DNA of 64,000 nt from Bacteroides neonati (lineage in GTDB: Bacteria; Bacteroidota; Bacteroidia; Bacteroidales; Bacteroidaceae), in the NCBI RefSeq assembly GCF_000499785.1, contig NZ_HG726020.1:1-64000 (forward strand), given 5' to 3'. Positions 33,342-42,083 of the stretch are shown here, one piece after another (position 1 is the stretch's first letter; the number at the start of each line of letters is the position of its first letter). Under the pieces are notes generated by a model. That model did not search any database. It worked only from the letters and a program-made list of their open reading frames with translations, and was not told where the DNA came from. The position numbers and the translations under genes were made by a program.

Positions 33342-34646
33342 TTATAAATGACCACACGAGCGTTGCAGTTCGTAATAGGTATAGACAATCTCGGTTTGCG
33401 CCTTGGTAAGCTGCCATTCGGCTTGCAAGCGTACATTGCTTGCATCAAGCAAATCGGTCAGAATGGAGAGCTGGTTGAAGTAACGGTTACGCACAATGCG
33501 GTAGTTCTCTGCGGCTTGTTTCACCGAAAGGGTTAGGGCGGCAACACGGTTCAACGCTTCGCAATGGCGAACATAAGCTCTCTTTACCTTGATGCGCACC
33601 TCTTGCATCACTTGCTCTTCGCGTGTTTGGTAGAGCGAAACATTCTGCTGTGCCTCGCGCATACGGTGCTTGCTGTGGTAAAGCGACGAGAGGTTGTAAG
33701 ACAGGTTGAGCGATACGTTCCAACTGTTGGCAAACAGATCGGTAGCCACATTATAAGGACGCGCCAATGTGTTGCCTGCACGCAGTGAGAGCGAGGGAAG
33801 AAAGTCGGCTCTGACCAACGATACACCGTTCTGTGCCAACTGCTTGTAATAGCGGGACGTTTGAAGTTCCGGATAGTTTGCATAGGCTTCGCCTACATAT
33901 TCGTCGTAGCTCAATAAGGTGGCAGAGGCAGGCAGAAGAGCCGTATCAGGCTGAATCAATAGCGATTCGGGTAGCCCCAGTACAATACTTATTTGCTGGG
34001 AGATAAGGGTGACGTTGTGATCGGCCTCCTGATAGTTTAGCTTGTCATTGGTAAGTTGCAGTTCGCTACGCAACTCGTCGTTACGGGTCAGTACGCCCTC
34101 CTTTTGCATCCGGCGGATGTCTTTCAGGCGTACTTCCGACTCTTCGATGTTGCGGGCAAACATCTCGCGCTGCTTGTAGTAATCAATCAAGTCGAGATAC
34201 TGCCGTAGCAGGAGCAATTTCAATTCGGCTTTATCGGTGGTGAGGGCAAGCGAAGCGATCTCCTTCTCGAGCGATGCCTGCCGGATGGTATGCCGGATGC
34301 GCCCACCCTGATAGAGGGGTTGGTTGAGTTGCAGGTTATAATTTTGCGACCAATCGGGCGTATTGGGGTGCGTAGCTTCTGTAAGCCCTTGCTCAAAGAG
34401 GGTAGTACCACCGATATACCCTCCTGTAAGCCCCACACTGATATCGGGTAGCCGCGTTGCACGGGCTGTCTGCTCACGCTCGCCGGCCATAGTCTGTTGC
34501 AGTTGCGACTCTTTGATGCGCAAGCTGTTACACTCGCCCAGACGAAACAACTCACTGACCGACAATCGGTAACTCTCCTGTGCAGGAAGCAAGGGCGATA
34601 CTCCTGCAAGCAACAATAAGGGGCAGAAGAGAAACTTAAATTTCAT
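33342..34646 (-). CDS. TolC-family outer-membrane protein of the EmrAB-type pump
   Basis: The 434-residue protein from ATG 34646 has a signal peptide (LFCPLLLLAGVSPLLPAQ) and the TolC repeats (LQLNQPLYQGGRIRHTIRQA, RNRYFNQLSILTDLLDASN). Its start overlaps the marR 3' end by 11 nt, so the two are probably coupled. Confidence 0.9.
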   Translation of the reverse strand: MKFKFLFCPLLLLAGVSPLLPAQESYRLSVSELFRLGECNSLRIKESQLQQTMAGEREQTARATRLPDISVGLTGGYIGGTTLFEQGLTEATHPNTPDWSQNYNLQLNQPLYQGGRIRHTIRQASLEKEIASLALTTDKAELKLLLLRQYLDLIDYYKQREMFARNIEESEVRLKDIRRMQKEGVLTRNDELRSELQLTNDKLNYQEADHNVTLISQQISIVLGLPESLLIQPDTALLPASATLLSYDEYVGEAYANYPELQTSRYYKQLAQNGVSLVRADFLPSLSLRAGNTLARPYNVATDLFANSWNVSLNLSYNLSSLYHSKHRMREAQQNVSLYQTREEQVMQEVRIKVKRAYVRHCEALNRVAALTLSVKQAAENYRIVRNRYFNQLSILTDLLDASNVRLQAEWQLTKAQTEIVYTYYELQRSCGHL

Positions 34647-35076
34647 CGAGCACCTCATTGAGCAACATCAAATCGGCAATACAATGCTGCAAACGCTTGT
34701 TGTTCATCCGAAGCCCTGCCTGCTCGTACAGTCCGTCGATCAGGGGACGTGTCTGCCGAATCAAGTCATGACCATCCTTGGTGAGGCATATTAGGCGGTT
34801 GCGCCGATCGGAAGGGTCTTCCAGCCGTTTCACCCACTGTTTCTTCTCCAGGTTATTCAGCAGGTTGGTCATACAGGCTTTGTCCTTCGCTGTTTTCTCT
34901 GCCAGGTATTGTTGGCTCACACCATCACCCTGCCCCAGTCGGTGCATTACTTGAAACATCTCAAAGGTTATCTCAATACCGTTTCGTTTAAAGATACGCA
35001 TCAATGCTTGTCTGAAGGACATCCGGGTGCGTAGAAGGGTTAAAATCAATTCGTGTGTCAGATCACTGTTCGTCAT
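34636..35076 (-). CDS. MarR-family transcriptional regulator
   Basis: The 146-residue winged-helix protein has the family core LGQGDGVSQQYLAEKTAKDK and the wing region LEKKQWVKRLEDPSDRRNRL, where DPSDRR is the MarR-type wing motif. As first gene of the pump operon it probably represses the operon and is released by a small ligand. A palindrome just upstream of its promoter is the likely operator. Confidence 0.9.
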   Translation of the reverse strand: MTNSDLTHELILTLLRTRMSFRQALMRIFKRNGIEITFEMFQVMHRLGQGDGVSQQYLAEKTAKDKACMTNLLNNLEKKQWVKRLEDPSDRRNRLICLTKDGHDLIRQTRPLIDGLYEQAGLRMNNKRLQHCIADLMLLNEVLDEI

Positions 35077-35098
35077 ACTGTGTTGTCTTTATCGAGTG

Positions 35099-35106
35099 CA
35101 AAGGTA
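35099..35106 (-). promoter_or_regulatory. -7 box of the marR-pump operon
   Basis: The minus strand reads TACCTTTG, 23 nt before ATG 35076. Confidence 0.6.
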
Positions 35107-35119
35107 TAAAAAGTCTGTT

Positions 35120-35145
35120 ATATTAGTTAAACATTTGACTAATAT
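35120..35145. promoter_or_regulatory. Candidate MarR operator palindrome
   Basis: ATATTAGT (35120-35127) and ACTAATAT (35138-35145) form an inverted repeat with a 10-bp spacer, just upstream of the marR promoter and in the gap shared with divergent cobT. The size and position suit a MarR dimer; binding is inferred. Confidence 0.5.
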
Positions 35146-35194
35146 TCTTTGAAAAAACTATCCATGAAAGAGGATACAGTCCGACTAAATTACG

Positions 35195-35202
35195 TACTTT
35201 TG
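35195..35202 (+). promoter_or_regulatory. -7 box of the cobT-cobS-cobC operon
   Basis: TACTTTTG lies 39 nt before ATG 35241. No cobalamin riboswitch is visible in the short leader. Confidence 0.55.
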
Positions 35203-35240
35203 CAGCTCAACTCAATGAAAGAATATAATCTGAATAAGAC

Positions 35241-36278
35241 ATGAAGGGATTTACCATTGTTACACCAGACGAGAACATCCGGGAAGCATTAACAGACAAA
35301 ATCAACAACCTGACCAAGCCCAAAGGGTCGTTGGGAACGCTCGAAGAGCTTGCGTTACAGATCGGAATGATACAACAAACACTCAGCCCCACCCTGCAGC
35401 ATCCACAGAACATCATCTTTGCCGCCGATCATGGCATTGTCGACGAAGGCGTCAGCTTATCGCCCAAGGAGGTGACGTGGCAACAGCTCAGTAACTTTCT
35501 GCACGGAGGAGCAGGTGTCAACTTCCTCTGCCGCCAGCATGGATTTGAACTGAAGATTGTCGATGCCGGTGTGGATTATGAACTGCCCTACGAGCAAGGC
35601 ATCATCAATAAGAAGGTGCGAAAAGGCACACGCAACTACCTGCACGAGGCCGCCATGACCGAAGAGGAGATGGAGCGCTGCATCGAATACGGTGCCGAAG
35701 CGGTACGTAACTGCCATGCCGAGGGAACGAACGTAATCAGTTTCGGAGAGATGGGCATCGGCAACACCTCGTCATCATCGATGTGGATGACTTGCTTTAC
35801 CGATATACCACTCGAAGCTTGTGTGGGAGCCGGTAGCGGACTGAACCATGCAGGCATCCGGCACAAATACGAGGTACTGAAACAAGCGTTGGAAAACTAC
35901 CGAGGCGATGGCAGCACGCTCGATTACATACGCTACTTTGGCGGACTGGAGATGGTCATGGCCATAGGTGCCATGTTGCAGGCAGCCGAACTGAAGATGG
36001 TGATACTGGTCGACGGATTCATCATGACCAACTGCATACTCGCTGCCTCCAAGCTGTATCCGCAAGTGCTGGCCTATGCCATATTCGGACATCAGGGCGA
36101 CGAAACCGGACATAAACTGATACTTGACTCGATGCACGCTAAACCGCTGTTGAACTTAGGTCTCAGGCTGGGCGAAGGAACGGGAGCCATCTGCTCCTAC
36201 CCCATTGTAGACTCCGCCGTACGTATGCTCAACGAGATGGATAACTTCGCACACGCATCGATCACCAAATACTTCTAA
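35241..36278 (+). CDS. cobT: Nicotinate-nucleotide:lower-ligand-base phosphoribosyltransferase
   Basis: The 345-residue protein shows the CobT blocks [47 protein letters not shown] and the active-site ending [10 protein letters not shown], whose glutamate is the known catalytic base. It activates the lower-ligand base to its alpha-ribotide for cobalamin assembly. It is first of three tightly spaced genes (8 nt to cobS). Confidence 0.95.
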   Translation: MKGFTIVTPDENIREALTDKINNLTKPKGSLGTLEELALQIGMIQQTLSPTLQHPQNIIFAADHGIVDEGVSLSPKEVTWQQLSNFLHGGAGVNFLCRQHGFELKIVDAGVDYELPYEQGIINKKVRKGTRNYLHEAAMTEEEMERCIEYGAEAVRNCHAEGTNVISFGEMGIGNTSSSSMWMTCFTDIPLEACVGAGSGLNHAGIRHKYEVLKQALENYRGDGSTLDYIRYFGGLEMVMAIGAMLQAAELKMVILVDGFIMTNCILAASKLYPQVLAYAIFGHQGDETGHKLILDSMHAKPLLNLGLRLGEGTGAICSYPIVDSAVRMLNEMDNFAHASITKYF

Positions 36279-36286
36279 GAGACGTT

Positions 36287-37036
36287 ATGAACATACTAGC
36301 CGCTTTCATCTTTTTCACCCGCCTGCCCTTTTGGCGCATACGCGAAGTACCGGCGGAGAGCTTCAAACACGTAGTTCCCTACTGGCCACTCACCGGATGG
36401 CTTACGGGAGGTATCATGGTCGGGGTACTGTGGCTTGCCTCGCAGGTATTGCCCCTGTCTGTGGCTGTGCTACTGGCTTTGTGCAGCCGGCTGCTGATAA
36501 CGGGAGCATTGCACGAAGACGGGCTGGCGGACTTCTTCGACGGATTTGGCGGAGGAACTACCCGCGAGCGAACCCTTACCATCATGAAAGACTCGCACAC
36601 GGGCAGCTACGGAGTGATCGGACTGATTCTTTACTTCCTGCTCGCGTGGGCACTACTCACCTCGCTTCCGCTCCGGCTGCTCTATCCCGTACTGCTCACA
36701 GGCGATGTATGGGCGAAGTTCGTGGCGGCACAACTCATCAACTTCCTGCCCTATGCCCGCAAGGAGGAAGAGAGCAAAGCGCGGGTGGTCTACAACCGTA
36801 TGTCGATGAGCGAGGCTGCCATAGCTACCTGCTACGGGTTGTTGCCGTTCATCCTCCTCTTCCCGTTGCAGCCTTGGCTGGCAGCGGCGGCACCCGTTGT
36901 TGTGTTCATCCTCCTGGCTTGGTTGATGAAACGCCGTCTGCAAGGATATACCGGAGATTGCTGCGGAGCTACGTTCCTGCTCTGCGAACTATCTTTTTAT
37001 ATAGGAACCGTCATTACATTTAGCTTATGGAGATAA
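36287..37036 (+). CDS. cobS: Adenosylcobinamide-GDP ribazoletransferase (cobalamin synthase)
   Basis: The 249-residue integral membrane protein carries the CobS signature HEDGLADFFDGFGGG followed by RERTLTIMKDSHTGSYGVIG, with several hydrophobic segments after it. It joins alpha-ribazole(-phosphate) to GDP-cobinamide at the inner membrane. Its 3' end overlaps cobC by 10 nt. Confidence 0.94.
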   Translation: MNILAAFIFFTRLPFWRIREVPAESFKHVVPYWPLTGWLTGGIMVGVLWLASQVLPLSVAVLLALCSRLLITGALHEDGLADFFDGFGGGTTRERTLTIMKDSHTGSYGVIGLILYFLLAWALLTSLPLRLLYPVLLTGDVWAKFVAAQLINFLPYARKEEESKARVVYNRMSMSEAAIATCYGLLPFILLFPLQPWLAAAAPVVVFILLAWLMKRRLQGYTGDCCGATFLLCELSFYIGTVITFSLWR

Positions 37037-37572
37037 CACTGATTCGTCATACAGCGGTCGACGTACCGCGGGGAGTCTGCTACGGGCAGACCGATGTACC
37101 TTTGAAAGAGAGCTTTGAGCAAGAAGCCTCGGTTACTGCCGGGCTACTGTGCGAACAGATAGCGGTCGAAGGAACTTTCGATGGCTCATTCACCAGTCCG
37201 CTGAGTCGGTGTACGCGGTTGGCAACGGCTTGTGGCTATGGCGATGCCGTTCGCGACGACCGACTGAAAGAGATTGACTTTGGGCAATGGGAGATGCAAC
37301 GCTTCGACACCATTCAAGACCCACGCCTACAGGAGTGGTTTGGCGACTATTACAACGTGCAAGCCACAGGAGGCGAATCGTTCATGATGCAATACCAACG
37401 GGTAGCGGCTTTTCTCGATGAGTTGAAGCAACAGCCTTACGAGCGGGTAGCTATATTCGCCCACGGTGGTGTGCTGATCTGTGCACAGATATACGCAGGT
37501 ACCGTTGCCAAGGAGGAGGCCTTCGAGGCACTGACTCCTTATGGCGGTATTGTGCGCATCTGTATAGAATAA
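37027..37572 (+). CDS. cobC: Alpha-ribazole phosphatase, histidine phosphatase family
   Basis: The 181-residue protein begins with the phosphatase block LIRHTAVDVPRGVCYGQTDV, where RHT replaces the usual RHG as is common in CobC-type enzymes, and has IFAHGGVLICAQ with the second catalytic histidine. It removes the phosphate in the last steps of nucleotide-loop assembly. Its overlap with cobS supports this over a general phosphoglycerate mutase. The stop codon lies in the arm of a terminator hairpin. Confidence 0.88.
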   Translation: MEITLIRHTAVDVPRGVCYGQTDVPLKESFEQEASVTAGLLCEQIAVEGTFDGSFTSPLSRCTRLATACGYGDAVRDDRLKEIDFGQWEMQRFDTIQDPRLQEWFGDYYNVQATGGESFMMQYQRVAAFLDELKQQPYERVAIFAHGGVLICAQIYAGTVAKEEAFEALTPYGGIVRICIE

Positions 37573-37594
37573 CGTGCGATTCTATACAGATGCG
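37555..37594. terminator. Convergent terminator overlapping the cobC stop
   Basis: CGCATCTGTATAGAAT (37555-37570) pairs exactly with ATTCTATACAGATGCG (37579-37594), loop 8 nt. It separates convergent cobC and cbiB. Confidence 0.75.
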
Positions 37595-37598
37595 ATTA

Positions 37599-38552
37599 CT
37601 ATAAGATAAGGAGTACCGCGCAAAGCAACGCTACCATATACCCTTCGGCTCGCTCATTGATACGAACCGCCTGTTGCATATCGGCGGTAGTCAGTGCACG
37701 CTCGTTTGTACCGATGAAGGGCTTCCATACCTCCTGCCCGAAATAGTGGTGAGGGCCACCGAAGCAGCAGTTCAGTATGCCTGCCAACGCTGCTTCGGGA
37801 TATCCCGAATTGGGACTGGCGTGCTGCGAACCATAACGGAGCACGAACCGGCAGAGCGACCATCGACCACTGACCAGCACCATCAGCAAGGCCGTCAGCC
37901 GGGCAGGGAGATAATTGGCCGCATCGTCCAATCGAGCGGCTACACGGCCATAGAGCAGGTAACGGGGATTCTTGTACCCCACCATCGAATCGAGTGTATT
38001 GACCATCTTATAAGCCAGCATACCGGGCACACCGAGCAGCAGATACCAGAAGAGCGGAGCAATCACCCCGTCGCTCAGATTCTCGGCCAAGGTTTCGAGC
38101 GCAGCGGTACGCACCTCTTGCGGGGAGAGTCCGGATGTATCGCGCCCTACGATGCGGGCTACCTGACGGCGACCTTCGGCAGGCGAACGGTCGACAGCCT
38201 CGAACACCATACGCACCTCGCGTATGAGTGTCGTGCCGGCTAAGCAGCAAAAGATAAGCACGGTTTGAACGGTTACCGAGAGTATCGTTCCAACTATCGT
38301 TAGTCTCGTTAATTCACCCCATCCATCTATCCATCGCAACAGAAACAGTGCCAAGAAATAGACAGCCAGCACAAGCCCAACAGCCATCACTCCTCCCTTC
38401 AACAGGCGAAAGCGTCCACGGTTGAGGCGGCGTTCGCAGAAGGCGATCAGCTTGCCAAAGCCCACTACCGGATGAGGCAACCAAGAGGGATCGCCCAGCC
38501 AACGGTCTAACCCGAAAGCGAGTATCAGCGGAAGTATCACTGTGAAATCCAT
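37599..38552 (-). CDS. cbiB: Adenosylcobinamide-phosphate synthase
   Basis: The 317-residue membrane protein begins with the CbiB signature LDRWLGDPSWLPHPVVGFGK and has RIVGRDTSGLSPQEVRTAAL, ENLSDGVIAPLFWYLL and NTLDSMVGYKNPRY. It attaches the aminopropanol(-phosphate) arm to adenosylcobyric acid. It overlaps cobD by 16 nt. It is often called cobD in databases, which confuses it with the decarboxylase gene next to it. Confidence 0.94.
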   Translation of the reverse strand: MDFTVILPLILAFGLDRWLGDPSWLPHPVVGFGKLIAFCERRLNRGRFRLLKGGVMAVGLVLAVYFLALFLLRWIDGWGELTRLTIVGTILSVTVQTVLIFCCLAGTTLIREVRMVFEAVDRSPAEGRRQVARIVGRDTSGLSPQEVRTAALETLAENLSDGVIAPLFWYLLLGVPGMLAYKMVNTLDSMVGYKNPRYLLYGRVAARLDDAANYLPARLTALLMVLVSGRWSLCRFVLRYGSQHASPNSGYPEAALAGILNCCFGGPHHYFGQEVWKPFIGTNERALTTADMQQAVRINERAEGYMVALLCAVLLIL

Positions 38553-39553
38553 TGCATGATGCTTTTAATCAGTGTATTATTTTCCTCTTTGGTCTGTGTG
38601 GCTACCCGAAAGAAGCGTTCGTCCAACCCCTCGAAGTTCGAGGCATCCCGAATGAGGATGCCATGCTCGCGCACCAGGTATTCTTTCAAAGCCGAAGCCT
38701 TGCCTAAACGCAGACACACCAACATGAAGTGCGTATCGGTAGGCCACACCTCCATGCAGCCCGATGCTTGCAGCATATCGCGCAAACGATTGGCTTCGGC
38801 CAGATAGTCGTTCATCGGGATGCCCGTTGCCACGGAGTGATCGAGCAGGTACAAACCCGCCTCGATGGCCAAGGCATTGACCGACCAAGGCATACGATGG
38901 GCACGCAGATGAGCCAACAGTTCGGCATCGGCAGTTACATATCCCAACCGCAAACCGGGGATGGCATAGCGTTTGGTGAGCGAGTGCAACAAGAGCACAT
39001 TGGGCAGTCCGGCAGCTTCGGCCACGGTGAACAGGGGTTGAAGCGTGAAGTATTCGTAGGACTGGTCGATCACGAAACAAACCTGCGGATGCTGCTGAAT
39101 GTAGGCTACGAGCATCTCCTTATCGCGCACCTCGCCTGTGGGGTTGTTCGGGTTGCAGATCCAAAGCATCCGTATCTCCTCGTCCAAGGGCTCGGCGAGC
39201 GTATAGAGCGAGGTCAGTTGATGCCCGTGTATGCGGCAAGCATCGGCATATTCGCTGAAGGTAGGCATCAGGATAGCCGTTCGGCTGCCACGAAAGGCTT
39301 GTGCTATGAGATAGATAGCCTCTGTGGCACCGTTCGTTACACAAACCTCACGAGCAGTCACTCCGTGGTGAGCTGCCAAGCGGGATTCGAGCGTATAGGG
39401 CTCGGGTTCGGGATAGGTGCTGATGCTGCCGATGCGTGCGCAAAGATGTGCTTCGAGACCGCATAGATCGACTTGATTGTACACGTTCGAGCTGAAGTTG
39501 CTCACGATCTCCCGACCGAATTTATAGGCATCATCGCCGTGTCCATCAATCAT
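38537..39553 (-). CDS. cobD: Threonine-phosphate decarboxylase, PLP-dependent
   Basis: The 338-residue fold-type I aminotransferase-like protein has VCVTNGATEAIYLIAQAF, WICNPNNPTGEVRD and the PLP lysine in LLHSLTKRYAIPGLRLGY. With cobQ and cbiB on either side it is the L-threonine-O-3-phosphate decarboxylase that makes aminopropanol phosphate, rather than histidinol-phosphate aminotransferase. It overlaps cobQ by 8 nt. Confidence 0.9.
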   Translation of the reverse strand: MIDGHGDDAYKFGREIVSNFSSNVYNQVDLCGLEAHLCARIGSISTYPEPEPYTLESRLAAHHGVTAREVCVTNGATEAIYLIAQAFRGSRTAILMPTFSEYADACRIHGHQLTSLYTLAEPLDEEIRMLWICNPNNPTGEVRDKEMLVAYIQQHPQVCFVIDQSYEYFTLQPLFTVAEAAGLPNVLLLHSLTKRYAIPGLRLGYVTADAELLAHLRAHRMPWSVNALAIEAGLYLLDHSVATGIPMNDYLAEANRLRDMLQASGCMEVWPTDTHFMLVCLRLGKASALKEYLVREHGILIRDASNFEGLDERFFRVATQTKEENNTLIKSIMQWISQ

Positions 39554-41030
39554 GTGCTTGTAGTATTTCGTAAATTAACGGCATATCGACGTGTGATCGC
39601 ACATGTGCAGCCAGTTTATCGTACTGTTCTTCTTTAAATGCCTTGTAGTCAAACACAGTATCGGCCAGACGGTCGGCAAAGGGTTCGAGCAGGTAGTCGA
39701 TGAAGGCGGTATTGTCTAAGATACCGTGAATATAGGTGCCCATGCAGGTGCGGTCGACAAAGTAGCCATCTGCCTGCCCATCGGTCAGTTGATTGAGGGG
39801 CGATGGCTGTGCACCCTCCATGGGTCGGGTTTCTCCCATGTGAATCTCATAGCCCTCGCAGAGACTTTGCGAATCGCGAAAGCGGAATTGTACCTGCCGG
39901 GTTACCTTCTCGCCTTGCATCTGTGTCGTTACAGGTAGTAAGCCCAAGCCGGGCAGACGTTCGATATCGCCTTCCACATGGTGCGGATCACAGACTTCCT
40001 GCCCCATGAGCTGATAGCCGCCACAGATGCCCATCACCGTAGTTCCACCGCGATGAGCGGCAAGAATAGCACCTGCCACACCGTTGCGTCGCAGCTCGTA
40101 AAGGTCGGACAGGGTGCTTTTGGAACCGGGCAAGAGGATGATATCTGCCTTCTGTAGCTCGTCGGTATTGTTGGTGTAGAAGAGATGCACGCGCGGATCG
40201 CGCTCAAGTGCGTTGAAGTCGGTGAAGTTGCTCAGGTGGCGCAGCAGCACCACAGCTACGTTTATCTTGCCACGGGCTGCCTGCACCTGCTTGGTTTCCA
40301 AGGCCACGGAGTCTTCTTCTTCGATATAGATGTCTTTGTAATAGGGCACTACGCCGACCACGGGCACGCCGCAAAGCTCTTCGATCATCTTCACTCCGGT
40401 CTCGAACAGGCGCAGGTCACCCCTGAATTTATTAATCAGAATGCCCTTCAGGTGCTTCCGTTCCTCGGGGGTGAGCAGCATGACAGAGCCGTAGACGCTG
40501 GCGAAAACCCCTCCACGGTCGATATCCGCCACCAGAATCACATCGGCTCCGGCATGGATGGCCATGGGCATATTGACCAGATCGACCTCGCGCAGGTTGA
40601 TCTCGGAGATGCTCCCCGCCCCCTCCATCACCACAGGGTTGTAGCGTGTGCGCAGGCGGTCGAAGGCAGCGTTTACCTCGGCACGCAGCTCCTCGCGCCC
40701 CTCTTTGCGGAAGTATTGATAGGCACTGCTGTTGCCCACGGGGCGGCCGTTGAGCACCACCTGCGCCACGTGGTCGGAGGTGGGTTTGAGCAGCAACGGG
40801 TTCATATCGGTGTGGCAGGGCACGCCCGCAGCCTCGGCCTGTACGGCCTGTGCGCGGCCTATCTCCAGCCCCTCGGGGGTGGCGTAGGAGTTGAGTGCCA
40901 TGTTTTGTGCTTTGAACGGGGCGGGACGGTAACCGTCTTGCCGGAAGATGCGGCAGAAGGCGGCGGCTATGATGCTTTTGCCCACGTCGCTGCCCGTGCC
41001 GGCGAACATGATGGGATGTAATGGATTCAT
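39546..41030 (-). CDS. cobQ: Cobyric acid synthase
   Basis: The 494-residue protein has an N-terminal dethiobiotin-synthetase-like domain (MFAGTGSDVGKSIIAAAF, FKAQNMALNSYATPEG, VMEGAGSISEINLRE) and a C-terminal class I glutaminase domain with the nucleophile cysteine in VMGICGGYQLMGQ. It amidates four side chains of adenosylcobyrinic a,c-diamide. It is first of the cobQ-cobD-cbiB operon. Confidence 0.95.
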   Translation of the reverse strand: MNPLHPIMFAGTGSDVGKSIIAAAFCRIFRQDGYRPAPFKAQNMALNSYATPEGLEIGRAQAVQAEAAGVPCHTDMNPLLLKPTSDHVAQVVLNGRPVGNSSAYQYFRKEGREELRAEVNAAFDRLRTRYNPVVMEGAGSISEINLREVDLVNMPMAIHAGADVILVADIDRGGVFASVYGSVMLLTPEERKHLKGILINKFRGDLRLFETGVKMIEELCGVPVVGVVPYYKDIYIEEEDSVALETKQVQAARGKINVAVVLLRHLSNFTDFNALERDPRVHLFYTNNTDELQKADIILLPGSKSTLSDLYELRRNGVAGAILAAHRGGTTVMGICGGYQLMGQEVCDPHHVEGDIERLPGLGLLPVTTQMQGEKVTRQVQFRFRDSQSLCEGYEIHMGETRPMEGAQPSPLNQLTDGQADGYFVDRTCMGTYIHGILDNTAFIDYLLEPFADRLADTVFDYKAFKEEQYDKLAAHVRSHVDMPLIYEILQAHD

Positions 41031-41098
41031 TCGATTATTAACTGTTATGGATGGCGACTCGCATCGTTTCGAGCCTCGATTCCTGTTGTTGTAAGCTG

Positions 41099-41106
41099 CA
41101 AAGATA
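41099..41106 (-). promoter_or_regulatory. -7 box of cobQ-cobD-cbiB
   Basis: The minus strand reads TATCTTTG, 69 nt before ATG 41030. Confidence 0.5.
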
Positions 41107-41149
41107 AGACGTTCTATTTATTTTATCGATTGAAAAGAGAACTCTTTTT

Positions 41150-41180
41150 TTTGCATCTTAACCAAAAAAGTTTATATTTG
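41150..41180 (+). promoter_or_regulatory. Promoter of the HU-like gene (-33 and -7 boxes)
   Basis: TTTG at 41150 and TATATTTG at 41173-41180 are 19 bp apart, matching the Bacteroidota -33/-7 consensus. The leader to ATG 41413 is about 225 nt. Confidence 0.6.
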
Positions 41181-41282
41181 CAAACGTACCCAAGCCGGAG
41201 GGGGCATAAGTCTTCGGCACTACTTACCAACAATCTTTGACAAATCTATGGCTATGGAAAGCAGTGCAAAGCGGTACACAAG

Positions 41283-41370
41283 GATCACCCTTACGATGAA
41301 GATACATCACCCTTACCTTGATGGTGCATCACCCTTACCTTGATCCTACATCAGTCCTACCCTTTTCTCA
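41283..41370. repeat. 22-bp tandem repeats before the HU-like gene
   Basis: Four consecutive units begin at 41283, 41305, 41327 and 41349; the central pair share CATCACCCTTACCTTGAT and the outer ones are degenerate. They lie in the presumed 5' leader of the HU-like gene. Confidence 0.7.
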
Positions 41371-41412
41371 TCCCCTGCCAGGAGGCGTTGGAGAGCCTTA
41401 ATCAAATCATCT

Positions 41413-41868
41413 ATGGCATTCTTTAAAAAAGTGCAACAAAAGATCAACAATCTGTGGTATCCGCAGTCGATCACCGTGGGCAAACCCGTGAGTACCGATC
41501 AAGTAGCCGACCGACTGGCTCAAATCTCGACCGTAAGCCGTGCCGACACCTACGCCGTGCTCAAAGACCTGGGCGGCGTATTGGGCGACTACATGGCGCA
41601 GGGACGTACCGTGAAGCTCGAAGGGCTGGGCACGTTTTACTACACCGCTGCCACCAACGGACAGGGGGTGGATGCACCCGAGAAGGTGAAGTCGACCATG
41701 ATTACGGGCGTGCGTGTGCGTTTCATCCCCGAAACCACGCGTACCAGCTCGGGCAAGGTGGCTACCCGTTCGCTCGTAAGCAACGAAATCTTCTGGGAAG
41801 AGTGGGGCGGCAAAGACCCCGGCAGCACCGACGGTGGCGAAGGCGAACCGGAGAATCCGTTCGAGTAA
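41413..41868 (+). CDS. HU-family DNA-binding protein with extended tail
   Basis: The 151-residue protein fits the Bacteroidales HU-like (HU-HIG) type: AFFKKVQQKINNLWYP, then VGKPVSTDQVADRLAQIST, VKLEGLGTFYYTA and a beta-arm region RVRFIPETTR. It is longer than classical HU (about 90 residues) and ends in a Gly/Asp/Glu-rich tail closing with PENPFE, the same ending as the HU-like/DUF4469 protein at 1318. It probably binds DNA; the role is unknown. Confidence 0.82.
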   Translation: MAFFKKVQQKINNLWYPQSITVGKPVSTDQVADRLAQISTVSRADTYAVLKDLGGVLGDYMAQGRTVKLEGLGTFYYTAATNGQGVDAPEKVKSTMITGVRVRFIPETTRTSSGKVATRSLVSNEIFWEEWGGKDPGSTDGGEGEPENPFE

Positions 41869-41944
41869 CGTTCTTCTCGCACGGTGCCGCAGCAACGCAG
41901 GCATCTCGTAGGCCGGGCACCGGCACCTTGTGAACCAAACGAAT

Positions 41945-41989
41945 AGTGGCGAACGCTATCACCGGCTATCGGTGAGGGCGTTCGCCACT
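41945..41989 (+). terminator. Hairpin after the HU-like gene
   Basis: AGTGGCGAACGC (41945-41956) pairs with GCGTTCGCCACT (41978-41989), with an inner TCACCG/CGGTGA stem. It probably ends the HU transcript; there is no clear T-run. Confidence 0.6.
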
Positions 41990-42083
41990 GTCGTATCCGC
42001 CTATTAATATTTATTAATAAGTGGAACATTCGCCCATCTGTTTCCATTATTACATACAACATAAAGCATCACCTATCCATCGT

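Larger units (their letters stand above)
41031..41412. other. Gene-free 382-bp gap between divergent cobQ and HU-like genes
   Basis: It holds the cobQ promoter, the HU-gene promoter with a long leader of about 225 nt, and 22-bp tandem repeats inside that leader. No protein gene or cobalamin riboswitch is seen. Confidence 0.6.

Noticed and set aside
35077..35240. Cobalamin riboswitch before cobT
   Set aside because: The gap is short and shows a MarR-type palindrome and promoters, with no recognisable B12 box.
37599..38552. Naming this gene cobD
   Set aside because: It has the CbiB membrane-protein signature; cobD is used here for the PLP decarboxylase at 38537-39553.
41283..41370. Tandem repeats as a CRISPR remnant
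   Set aside because: Units are contiguous 22-mers with no spacers.
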